The notes below the pieces were generated by a model. That model was not told the DNA's origin. It saw nothing but the letters and a program-made list of their open reading frames with translations, and ran no database searches. A stretch of DNA of 64,000 bases. Source: Caulobacter sp. NIBR2454. GTDB taxonomy: Bacteria > Pseudomonadota > Alphaproteobacteria > Caulobacterales > Caulobacteraceae. Positions 56,885 through 64,000 of the stretch are shown here, in pieces. The position numbers were made by a program, and so were the translations under genes. Location of the stretch: the NCBI RefSeq assembly GCF_027474405.1, contig NZ_CP114871.1:2675001-2739000 (forward strand), given 5' to 3'. Positions within the stretch are counted from its first letter, which is position 1. The number at the start of each line of letters is the position of its first letter.

Positions 56885-58975
56885 TTACCCGCCCCGCTGG
56901 ATCGACACGACGTTCGAAATCGCGTCAGCAGAACCCAGAATGGCCTCGATTTTGGCCGCCAGTTCGCCGTCGCGGAACGGCTTTTGGACGATGCGATCCT
57001 CGCCCGCGTCCTTTAGCGCGGCGAGATCGGCGAAGCCGGTGATGAACAGCACGGGAAGGTTCGGGCGCATGGCCCGGGCGGCGCGGGCCGTGTCCATGCC
57101 GTTCATGCCGGGCATGGCGTAGTCGGCCAGCAGCATGTCGATCCCCTCCTCGCGTTCGAGCGCGTCGAGGGCGGCTCGGCCGCTCCCGGCCTCGATCACC
57201 ACGCACCCCAGTTCGCGTAGGATGGTGGCGGTCACTTCGCGCACGGCGCTGTCGTCGTCGACGACCAGAATCTTGCGATTCGCCAGGCCGTCGCCGCGGG
57301 GGAACACCGCTTCGACAGCGGCCGCGCGAGCGGCCTGCGAGGCGCGGGGCAGATAGACCTTCACGGACGTGCCCTCGCCCAGCTTGGTCTCGATGCGCAC
57401 GCCGCCGCCCGATTGCTTGGCGAAGCCGAACACCTGGGCCAGACCCAGGCCCGAGCCCTTGCCCACGTCCTTGGTGGTGAAGAACGGCTCGAAGGCGCGC
57501 GCCAGGATGTCGTCGCTCATGCCCGTGCCGGTGTCGGACACCGAGACCATCACATAGTCGCCCGGCGTCGGCTCCTCGGGCCGCAGCGGGGCGTCGACCA
57601 AGGTCACATTGGCCGTCTCGACCGTGACCGAGCCGCCGACCTCCATGGCGTCGCGCGCGTTGATCGCCAGATTCAGCAGGATCATCTCGATCTGGGTGGG
57701 GTCGACCAGGGCTGGCCACAGACCCGCCTTCAACACCGTCTCAAGCCGCACGCTGCCGCCCATGGTCGATTGCAGAAGGCCCCGCATGCTGCGGGCGGTC
57801 TCGTTCAGGTCGACGGGCTTGGGCTCCAGCTTCTGGCGGCGCGAGAAGGCCAGCAACTGGCTGGTAAGGGTCGCGCCCCGCTCGGCGGCGGTGCGCATGT
57901 CGTTAAGGCGACGGCGGACCTTGTCGTCGATGACGCCTTTCTCCAGGGCGCGTTCGACGAAGCCGACATTGCCCAGGATCACCGTCAGCAGATTGTTGAA
58001 GTCGTGGGACACGCCCGCGGTCAGCTGCCCGACCGCCTCCAGCCGCTGCATCTGGCGCAGGGTGTCTTCAACCCGCTCGCGCTCGGCGATCTGCTCGGAA
58101 AGCTCGCGGGTGCGATTTTGCACCGCCTTCTCCAGGGCCTTTGCGTGGTCCTGCAGCACGTGCTCGACGTGCTTTTCCTCGGTGATGTCGCGCAGCACGC
58201 CCAGAAAGCGCTCGCAGACCCCGTCGCGGAAGACTGTCTGGCCGCGCGTGCTCATCCAGCGTTCCTCGCCGTCCGGCGTGATCACCCGATATTCGTCGGC
58301 GAAGCTGTCGCTCTCGACGCTGACCGCGCGCTGCACGGCGGCGTCCATTCGGGCGCGGTCATCGGGATGGCAACCGGCGAGGAAGGTCTCGTAGGTGACC
58401 TCGGCGTTGGGATGCAGGCCGAACATCACCTTGCAGCGGGCGTCCCAATGCAGCTGACCGGTCTGCGGACGAAACTCCCACAGACCCAGGCCCGCCACAT
58501 CGACCGCCAGGCGCATCCCCACTTCGCTCTGCTGTAGGGCGTCTTCCGCCTTTCGGCGATCGGCGCGTTCGCGCGCCTCGTTCAGCGCCCGCTCCACGGC
58601 GGTCGGCAGCCGCGAGAGGTTGCGCTTCATCACATAGTCGGTGGCGCCCCGCTTGATCGCGTTGGTGGCGAACTCCTCGCCCACCACGCCCGAGACAAAG
58701 ATGAAGGGCACGGTCGGGACCAGTTCGCGCGCGATCGTCAGGGCCGACAGGCCGTCGAAATCCGGCAGGGAATAGTCGGCCAGGATGATGTCGATATCCT
58801 CGACCGCCAGGCTTTCCACGAACGTGCGGCGATTGACGACGCGCACGATCTCGAACTCGAACTCGGCCCTCTCCAGATGGCTGGCCAGCAGTTCGGCGTC
58901 GATCGCGCTGTCCTCCAGCAGGAGGATGCGTAGCAGATTGGACCGGGTCTTTTCGCCGTCAGCGGGCATGCACAC
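56885..58975 (-). CDS. Hybrid histidine kinase (receiver-PAS-HisKA-HATPase-receiver)
   Basis: 696 residues, all cytoplasmic. N-terminal receiver with D67 (ILADYSL), PAS domain about 150-275 with a coiled segment, HisKA with H324 (GVSHDFNN), HATPase (LNLAINARDAM; DTGTGM; GLGLAQV), C-terminal receiver with D618 (LLADYAMPGMNG). Starts at GTG (58975) or at ATG (58969); both overlap the upstream response regulator's end, so they are coupled. The two receivers suggest input from the phytochrome pathway and an output to a histidine phosphotransferase not seen in the window. Confidence 0.92.
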   Translation of the reverse strand: MCMPADGEKTRSNLLRILLLEDSAIDAELLASHLERAEFEFEIVRVVNRRTFVESLAVEDIDIILADYSLPDFDGLSALTIARELVPTVPFIFVSGVVGEEFATNAIKRGATDYVMKRNLSRLPTAVERALNEARERADRRKAEDALQQSEVGMRLAVDVAGLGLWEFRPQTGQLHWDARCKVMFGLHPNAEVTYETFLAGCHPDDRARMDAAVQRAVSVESDSFADEYRVITPDGEERWMSTRGQTVFRDGVCERFLGVLRDITEEKHVEHVLQDHAKALEKAVQNRTRELSEQIAERERVEDTLRQMQRLEAVGQLTAGVSHDFNNLLTVILGNVGFVERALEKGVIDDKVRRRLNDMRTAAERGATLTSQLLAFSRRQKLEPKPVDLNETARSMRGLLQSTMGGSVRLETVLKAGLWPALVDPTQIEMILLNLAINARDAMEVGGSVTVETANVTLVDAPLRPEEPTPGDYVMVSVSDTGTGMSDDILARAFEPFFTTKDVGKGSGLGLAQVFGFAKQSGGGVRIETKLGEGTSVKVYLPRASQAARAAAVEAVFPRGDGLANRKILVVDDDSAVREVTATILRELGCVVIEAGSGRAALDALEREEGIDMLLADYAMPGMNGMDTARAARAMRPNLPVLFITGFADLAALKDAGEDRIVQKPFRDGELAAKIEAILGSADAISNVVSIQRGG

Positions 58976-59411
58976 CCCTGGGCGGCGGCTCGTTGAGAAT
59001 CGCCCAGAACATGCCCAGGTCCTGGATCGCCTCGAAGAACCGGTTGAAATCCACGGGCTTCACCACGAAGGCGTTCACGCCCAGCTCGTAGGAGCGGACC
59101 AGGTCGCGCTCCTCGCGGGAGGACGTCAGCATGACCACCGGCACCTGCCGGTGTGCGGCGTCGCCCTTGATCCGCTCCAGAACCTCAAGCCCGTCGATCT
59201 TGGGCAGTTTCAGGTCGAGCAGAACCACGGCGGGATCGCCCGGGTCGCGATCCGCGTGAACACCCGTCTGGTGGATATAGTCCAAGGCTTCCTCGCCATC
59301 GCGGGCGATGACGATCTGGTTCGCCAGCTGGCACTTGGCCAGTGCGGCGAGGGTCAGTTCCAGGTCCTTGGGGTTGTCTTCAACCAGAAGGATGGGTCGC
59401 AGGTCGGCCAA
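58959..59411 (-). CDS. Single-domain response regulator, Rcp1-like
   Basis: 150 residues: receiver only, with acidic residues in LLVEDNPKD, phospho-Asp in LLDLKLP and Lys in VVKPVD. The insert ALDYIHQTGVHADRDPGDPAVV is characteristic of the Rcp1-type regulators that pair with phytochromes. It starts 12 bases after bphP and ends overlapping the hybrid kinase gene. Expected to take phosphate from BphP. Confidence 0.93.
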   Translation of the reverse strand: MADLRPILLVEDNPKDLELTLAALAKCQLANQIVIARDGEEALDYIHQTGVHADRDPGDPAVVLLDLKLPKIDGLEVLERIKGDAAHRQVPVVMLTSSREERDLVRSYELGVNAFVVKPVDFNRFFEAIQDLGMFWAILNEPPPRGVHAR

Positions 59412-59423
59412 GACTTTCTCCGC

Positions 59424-61625
59424 TCAGCGTTTTGGTAGGACGAAAGTGAACGTAGCTCCGCCGTTCGGGGTTCCCTCCGCCAGGATCTCGCCGCCGTGGC
59501 GGTCGATGACCCTTTTGGTCAGGGCCAGGCCGATGCCGGTACCCTCGAAATCCTCGACCCGATGCAGCCGTTGAAACACGCCGAACAGCTTGCCCACATA
59601 GGCCATGTCGAACCCGACGCCATTGTCGCTGATGCGATAGAGGGTGTCGCGGCTTCGTTCTTCGCCGGTGATCCCGATCTTAGCCGGTGTCGCGTCGCGG
59701 GTGTACTTGATCGCGTTGTCGATCAGGTTGACCAGCACCTGCCGCAGCATGGGGCCATCGCCCCAGGCGGGCGGCAGGCGATCGATCTCCCACTGGATGT
59801 CACGGCCGGCGGCGTCGGGCTCCAGCGACATACGCACTTCGCGGACCAGCTTGTCCATATCGACGCGCGTCATCGTCAGGCTGGCCCGGCCCATCTGCGA
59901 GAAGTTCAGCAGGTCGTCCACCAGACGCCCCGCCGAAAGGGCCGCATCCTTGATGCTGTCCAGATAGTGGCGCGACTTGTCGTCCAGCGACTGTTCGCGG
60001 TCACTCAGCAGCTCCGCATAGCCGACGATGTGGCGGAACGGCGCGCGCAGGTCGTGCGACACCGAATATGAGAAGGATTCCAGCTCCTTGTTCGTGCGCT
60101 GCAGCGCCTCGGTCAGCTCGGCCTTCTCCTCGGCGTTCTTCAGGACGAAGTTGACGATGGCGTGACGGAAGTCGCGGGCCGTTTCGATCTCGGACTCGCG
60201 CCAGGGCGCCGAGCGCAGGCGGACCTTTTCCTTCCAGGTTTCGAAGGAAGCCCGGGGGCTGAGCGGCTGGTGCGGATCGACAGGTGTTTTGCGCGGATCG
60301 CCGCCCCAGGCCACCGTGCGCACCACCTCCTGGCGGAACCAGACGATGTAGCTAGGGTGGATGCGCGAGATCGAGATCGCCAGCGCGCCCGCCGCCGTCT
60401 CCGACAGCAACTCCGCATCCGGCCAGTGCTGGGACAACATGTCGGTGACGAACACCTCGTCCACCTTAAGGCGCTTCAGCCATGCGGCGAGACGAACCAG
60501 ATGCTCCATCGGAGGGGTGTCGCCCGCCACCAGAATCTCGCCGTCCGCGATCACCGCCGCGCCCGAAGCGCCGGTGAGGCCCAACCAGGCGGCCGGGTTC
60601 TCTAGCAGGCCCGCCTTGTAGTTTTCCGCTCGGGCCAGTTCCGCCAGCAGCCCGGCTTCGACCTTCTTCAGCTCGATACGCTCGGCGGCATGAGCGGCGC
60701 GCTCGCGAGCGCCGATCTGGAGCGAGACGATCTGGCCCAGGAAGTCACACACCGCGCGCGCCTGTGCGTTCAGCCGCTTGGGTTCGGCGTTGTGGCAGGA
60801 GATCAGCCCCCACAGGCGCCCGTCGATCAGGATCGAGATCGACATGGACGCCAGGGTGCCCATGTTGCGCATGTACTGCAGGTGGATCGGCGACACGCTG
60901 CGCAGCGCCGCCAGACTAAGGTCCAGCGGCTTGCCGTCCGCCGGGCTGATGGCCGGCTCCAGCGCCGCCGGGACGTAGTTGGCGTCCGGGATCAGACGCA
61001 GACGATTGAGGTGATAAAGCTCGCGCGCTTGGGCAGGGATATCCGAGGCCGGAAATCGCAGGTCCAGATAGGACGGAAGCACGCCGTCGCCGTCTTCGGC
61101 GATCACCATCCCGTTCCAGTCTGGATCGAAGCGGTAGATCATCACCCGGTTGAAGCCCGTCAGCTCCCGCGCCAGCCGCGCGGTGTGCCCGGCGATAGCC
61201 TGGACGTCGTCGGCCGGGGTGATCTCGTCCATGAACGTCCGCAGACGGGGATACAGCGCCTCGAACGTCTCCCGCTCCGAATCCGGCGGCGCCTCGAATT
61301 CCAGGATGACGCCTTGGGATGTCCGATGTCCGAGGACCTGCACGGTCCGCTCGCCCATGTCGCAGGTGCGCAGGAACGCGCCCTCCTCCTGCTCCGTCCA
61401 GCGGGCTACGTCCTGGGCCAGGGCCTCGCCGCCGACGATGTCCTGCAGGCGCGCGGGGTTCGTCACCCCGGCTTTGAGAGTCAGAAGACTGGTCAGGTTG
61501 GCGCTGGCCTGCAGCACCGACAAGTCGCGCGGCGCCAGGACGAGCATCGCCCCATGGGGCTGGATTCCGCCGGGTATGCGGATGGGCTCCTGAGCGCAGG
61601 CGTCGCTATCTAGGGTCGCGTTCAA
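59424..61625 (-). CDS. bphP: Bacteriophytochrome (biliverdin histidine kinase)
   Basis: 733 residues from a TTG that overlaps the bphO TGA (TTGA) and has GGAG seven bases upstream. PAS-GAF-PHY photosensor with the biliverdin Cys at position 10 (DACAQEP), FPASDIPAQAR, SPIHLQYMRNMG, and the PHY tongue with TVAWGGDP and SPRASF. HisKA with SVSHDLRAPFRH and HATPase (NLIDNAIKY; DNGVGF; GTGIGLAL) form the output kinase. It senses red/far-red light. The frame 117 bases upstream of the TTG is a shadow. Confidence 0.95.
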   Translation of the reverse strand: MNATLDSDACAQEPIRIPGGIQPHGAMLVLAPRDLSVLQASANLTSLLTLKAGVTNPARLQDIVGGEALAQDVARWTEQEEGAFLRTCDMGERTVQVLGHRTSQGVILEFEAPPDSERETFEALYPRLRTFMDEITPADDVQAIAGHTARLARELTGFNRVMIYRFDPDWNGMVIAEDGDGVLPSYLDLRFPASDIPAQARELYHLNRLRLIPDANYVPAALEPAISPADGKPLDLSLAALRSVSPIHLQYMRNMGTLASMSISILIDGRLWGLISCHNAEPKRLNAQARAVCDFLGQIVSLQIGARERAAHAAERIELKKVEAGLLAELARAENYKAGLLENPAAWLGLTGASGAAVIADGEILVAGDTPPMEHLVRLAAWLKRLKVDEVFVTDMLSQHWPDAELLSETAAGALAISISRIHPSYIVWFRQEVVRTVAWGGDPRKTPVDPHQPLSPRASFETWKEKVRLRSAPWRESEIETARDFRHAIVNFVLKNAEEKAELTEALQRTNKELESFSYSVSHDLRAPFRHIVGYAELLSDREQSLDDKSRHYLDSIKDAALSAGRLVDDLLNFSQMGRASLTMTRVDMDKLVREVRMSLEPDAAGRDIQWEIDRLPPAWGDGPMLRQVLVNLIDNAIKYTRDATPAKIGITGEERSRDTLYRISDNGVGFDMAYVGKLFGVFQRLHRVEDFEGTGIGLALTKRVIDRHGGEILAEGTPNGGATFTFVLPKR

Positions 61626-62206
61626 GCGCGGTCTCCGGTCAGCCACGCGGTGAGCAGGTCGAAAGTCTCCCCCGCCGCCGCAACGACCGCATCCGTTGAT
61701 CGCGCGCCTTCGCGTTCGATGAAGGCGCGGGTTTCGCGCCATCGGACGCCGGTCTGGTCGCCATAGGGATCAAAGTAGGAAAATCCGCCTGATGGCAGCC
61801 AGGCCTGGCCCGCCAGGGCGCGAGTGATCACCTTGCCCCCCAGGCTGGAGCCCTCCAGCACATAGGCCGCGCCCAAGACGCTGGCGGGATCGCGGGCCAG
61901 GTCAGCCGCCGCCTTGCAGCGTGGCAAGGCGTCGATCACCGTTTCCGACAGCCCCAGAGCGGTCAGGTCGCGATTGAGGCAGGCCAGTCGACGCCGCGGC
62001 AGCAGGAAATCGGCGAACCTCGTCGCCGCCGCCGGCTCCCAAACCACATGAAAGCCGTAGAACCCTTCCAGGACGCGCCGGAATCGATCCGGCGAAAGCG
62101 GCGGCTCTAGGAGGGCGAGGCCCGCTTCGAGCGCCTCGTGACGAGTTGCAGTGTCGCTTCGGAGCCGGTCGAGGAGCGGGTGGGCTGTCTCGATGACTCC
62201 ATGCAT
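61622..62206 (-). CDS. bphO: Biliverdin-producing heme oxygenase
   Basis: 194 residues. Proximal His in RHEALE, and distal-helix glycines around YVLEGSSLGGKVI. It opens heme to biliverdin, the chromophore of BphP, whose gene overlaps the bphO stop. An 82-base gap separates it from the upstream 85-residue ORF, long enough for a promoter. Confidence 0.93.
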   Translation of the reverse strand: MHGVIETAHPLLDRLRSDTATRHEALEAGLALLEPPLSPDRFRRVLEGFYGFHVVWEPAAATRFADFLLPRRRLACLNRDLTALGLSETVIDALPRCKAAADLARDPASVLGAAYVLEGSSLGGKVITRALAGQAWLPSGGFSYFDPYGDQTGVRWRETRAFIEREGARSTDAVVAAAGETFDLLTAWLTGDRA

Positions 62207-62288
62207 GGGCGCGTCTCCAAAAGAGCGCGAACCCTAGTGTCCTCAAGCTTCGGAGCCAAGCTGGACCATAAAATATTCAGGTCGGTCA

Positions 62289-62546
62289 TCACGCGTTTCC
62301 GGCTGTCCCCATGACAGCGCAGACCTCGTAGAGGCGACGCTCCACGGCGGCCGGGCCCTCCTTGTGCTCGATCTCCACCAGACGCCGGGTGACGTTCAAC
62401 AGGACCGCCCGCTCCCGGCGGCTGAGACGCGTATGGTACTCGGCCAGGGCGCGCAGCTCATCGCTGCTGATCGCATCCGGATGCGTCAGGGCGTTGGCGG
62501 CCAGGCGCGTCATGGCCGCGCCAGAGAAAGATCCCCGAACCGACAT
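62289..62546 (-). CDS. Unknown helical protein between luxI and bphO
   Basis: 85 residues, Arg/Ala-rich and strongly helical (DELRALAEYHTRLSRRERA, then VTRRLVEIEHKEGPAAVERR). No signal or membrane segment; I do not recognise the family. Its ATG overlaps the luxI TGA (TGATG), so it is translated with the autoinducer synthase. It might regulate or modify the AHL system. Confidence 0.65.
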   Translation of the reverse strand: MSVRGSFSGAAMTRLAANALTHPDAISSDELRALAEYHTRLSRRERAVLLNVTRRLVEIEHKEGPAAVERRLYEVCAVMGTAGNA

Positions 62547-63235
62547 CAGCGAGCCTCCATCAGCTGCGGCGTGCGGACGGGCGCTTCGCGGAAGCGCCGC
62601 AGCAGGCGGGAGTCCTTCTCAGGGTCCTGCAGCTTGCCCTGCGGCGCGCCGAAGGCGGCCATCATGCGCTCGAGCCCATCGGTCGAGGCGGTCATCAGAT
62701 AGGGATACGAGAACGGGTCGCCCGGCGCGAAGCGGATCGGCGCGCCCAGGGCGTCCACCGCGAAGCCCTGGCGGATCAGGGCCTCCAGCGACGATTGGTA
62801 ATAGACCCCCATGGTCTGGGTCCAGCCCATGTCTTCGGCCAGTTCGCCATGCGAGATGTAGAGGTCGCCCATGATCGCCGTGCGCTCTTCGCGAGACAGC
62901 GACAGGTCCACGCAGAAGCGCGAGCTTTCGACGATCTTCGATGACCGCGGCAGGGGCGCGCCGATCTGGGCCTGCAGCACGTCGCAGGTGACGTTGGGCG
63001 CGTCCGACGGCGTCAGTCGGCAGGTGCCGACAACCTGCCCCGCGTCGTTGACCGCCACCAGATGATGCACGGCCGGGGTGAAGTCGAACTGGTCGATCTC
63101 GCGCTCGCCGTCGCCCGCCAGATCGGGAAGCTTCCAGCCAAGGGTCTCCATGAAGATGCGGCGGCGAAGACGGAACGCCTCATTCAGCAATCCCCCGAAG
63201 GCGCTGCGGTGATGGGCGCGAATGACGATGGCCAT
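62546..63235 (-). CDS. Acyl-homoserine-lactone synthase (LuxI family)
   Basis: 229 residues. Invariant LuxI residues are present: Arg, Phe (LRRRIF), Trp34 (LGWKLP), two Asp (EIDQFD), Arg73 (GTCRLTP), Glu103 and Arg106 (VESSRFCVD). Longer than EsaI by a C-terminal tail. It makes an acyl-HSL from acyl-ACP (or acyl-CoA) and S-adenosylmethionine. It lies 101 bases downstream of luxR, with a lux-box-like site in between. Confidence 0.93.
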   Translation of the reverse strand: MAIVIRAHHRSAFGGLLNEAFRLRRRIFMETLGWKLPDLAGDGEREIDQFDFTPAVHHLVAVNDAGQVVGTCRLTPSDAPNVTCDVLQAQIGAPLPRSSKIVESSRFCVDLSLSREERTAIMGDLYISHGELAEDMGWTQTMGVYYQSSLEALIRQGFAVDALGAPIRFAPGDPFSYPYLMTASTDGLERMMAAFGAPQGKLQDPEKDSRLLRRFREAPVRTPQLMEAR

Positions 63236-63298
63236 GGCCTGCTCCAGTACGGTCGAAGTCCGACGGGATGCAGGATGAGGCGGCGCCTTCCCTGGCGG

Positions 63299-63320
63299 CA
63301 GTCCCCCAAAACGGGGACAG
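63299..63320. promoter_or_regulatory. Candidate lux box upstream of luxI
   Basis: On the plus strand CAGTCCCC-CAAAAC-GGGGACAG: an 8+8 near-palindrome with one mismatch, of the LuxR-site kind (CTGTCC...GGACAG). It lies 64-85 bases before the luxI ATG. Confidence 0.65.
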
Positions 63321-63336
63321 GGACACCCTCAGGTTG

Positions 63337-64000
63337 CTAGGGCGCGATCTGGCCGGACCAGATGCCCACCGCCACGGCCTGGGCGCGGTCGTCGGCCTGG
63401 AGCTTGGCGAAGATGCGCTTCCAGTGCGTACGCACCGTTTCGGGCGAGATTTCCAGGTCCAGAGCGATGACCTTGTCGCTCTGACCCAGCGAGGCGTGGT
63501 TCAGGATACGGCGCTCCTGCGGCGACAGCGTCTTCACCGCCGGCTGCAGCCGCACCTCGCGCAGGTGCAGCAGGCGCTGCATGAAGGTGCTGGCCACGAA
63601 GGACATCACCCCCTGGTCCATGTCGGTCCAGTGGATGGTCGGTCCCGATACGTTGACCACCGCCGCGTTGAGCAGGCCGCCGGTGCCCACCGGCTGGGTG
63701 AAGCCGTCGGCCAGGCCGAACTGCCGCGCGTCACGGAACAGCTCGGTGCTGGCCTGGGACGTGGTGCGCGAGATGTCGGCCCAGGTGAAGCCGCCCGGCT
63801 GGGTCAGGGCGCGCTGAACCACCGGATCGACCAGATACTGCTGCTTGGCCAGATAGTATTCTGTCCACTCGTCGGCCCAGTTGGAGACCATGCCCAGACG
63901 CGGGTCCATCCGCTCGGGATTGGCCAGGACCCAGGTGGAATAGGTGCGGGCGCCGAACGGCTCGATGGCGCGTTCAAACGCGCCGATGGCGGCGCTGACA
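63337..64000 (-). CDS. LuxR-family quorum-sensing regulator (5-prime end outside the window)
   Basis: The last 220 or so residues are visible; the frame runs off the right edge, so the start is missing (an internal ATG at 63909 is not the real start). Autoinducer-binding residues are kept (Trp and Tyr in NWADEWTEYY, DP in LVDPV, Trp in FTWADI). The C-terminal LuxR helix-turn-helix (LSPQERRILNHASLG, VIALDLEISPETVRTHWKRI) is complete. It precedes luxI in the same direction and probably binds the lux box at 63299. Confidence 0.9.
   Translation of the reverse strand, partial: VSAAIGAFERAIEPFGARTYSTWVLANPERMDPRLGMVSNWADEWTEYYLAKQQYLVDPVVQRALTQPGGFTWADISRTTSQASTELFRDARQFGLADGFTQPVGTGGLLNAAVVNVSGPTIHWTDMDQGVMSFVASTFMQRLLHLREVRLQPAVKTLSPQERRILNHASLGQSDKVIALDLEISPETVRTHWKRIFAKLQADDRAQAVAVGIWSGQIAP

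Noticed and set aside
62107..62292. Short ORF across the bphO start
   Set aside because: It overlaps bphO in another frame and has no ribosome site or family match.

Overview
The window is high-GC, gene-dense DNA from an alphaproteobacterium of the Caulobacter type. Pointers are two long TonB-dependent receptors, an RTX protein whose last 230 residues resemble the LPS-anchoring part of the Caulobacter S-layer protein RsaA, a textbook SigT/EcfG-type promoter in front of a csbD gene, a CtrA-like box near a small flagellar-rod-like gene, and short palindromic intergenic repeats of the kind scattered in Caulobacterales. The species cannot be fixed from sequence alone.

Layout. 1-3005: a lone response regulator, a small lipoprotein and the queuosine operon queC-queE-queD. 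3006-9800: an accessory-looking segment, partly of lower GC, with two ~275 bp direct repeats (3081-3356 and 7836-8111), a JAB/JAMM-motif gene overlapping an exported small protein, a decayed oxidoreductase fragment, a MarR/serine-hydrolase pair behind a 38 bp perfect palindrome, a Tat-exported Gfo/Idh oxidoreductase, and a DUF2971 gene with an unknown partner. 9813-23123: a TonB receptor, a degenerate histidine-kinase/receiver hybrid, a PfpI-like protein, a FAD oxidoreductase, small membrane proteins, an exported esterase, tRNA-Met, a glycosyltransferase, an asparagine synthase carrying an in-frame repeat element, and a PQQ-type sugar dehydrogenase. 23271-28744: indolepyruvate oxidoreductase with a divergent Lrp regulator, DUF1737, pirin and a 50-residue ORF behind a Fur-like box.

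28745-41598: mostly core and envelope genes (pgsA, a DUF6311-like membrane protein, a GT2/methyltransferase/GtrA operon, an S41-like protease, uvrC, a 2OG oxygenase, DUF998, DedA, an M28 peptidase). 41734-50600: MscS channel, the RTX/RsaA-like surface protein, ettA, and a TonB receptor followed by a PhoD-type phosphatase, then SigT-driven csbD. 50598-56741: a dicarboxylate-type symporter and a beta-glucoside module (GH3 glucosidase, LacI repressor, glucokinase) tied together by two near-identical operators. 56885-64000: leftward genes luxR (cut by the window end), luxI, an unknown 85-residue ORF, bphO, bphP, a response regulator and a hybrid histidine kinase.

How they may work together. LacI, two TGACA-N4-TGTCA sites, the glucosidase and glucokinase form a compact glucoside-use regulon: polymer or disaccharide is cut in the envelope and glucose is phosphorylated inside. 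The right end couples acyl-homoserine-lactone signalling to a red/far-red photoreceptor with its own biliverdin supply and downstream phosphorelay; a near-palindrome just upstream of luxI is a good lux-box candidate. The most unusual items are the RTX protein with the RsaA-like domain at its C-terminus, the quorum-sensing/phytochrome gene string with its unknown linker ORF, the in-frame repeat insertion in the asparagine synthase, and the paired ~275 bp repeats. No CRISPR array, prophage, transposase, rRNA or replication origin was seen.
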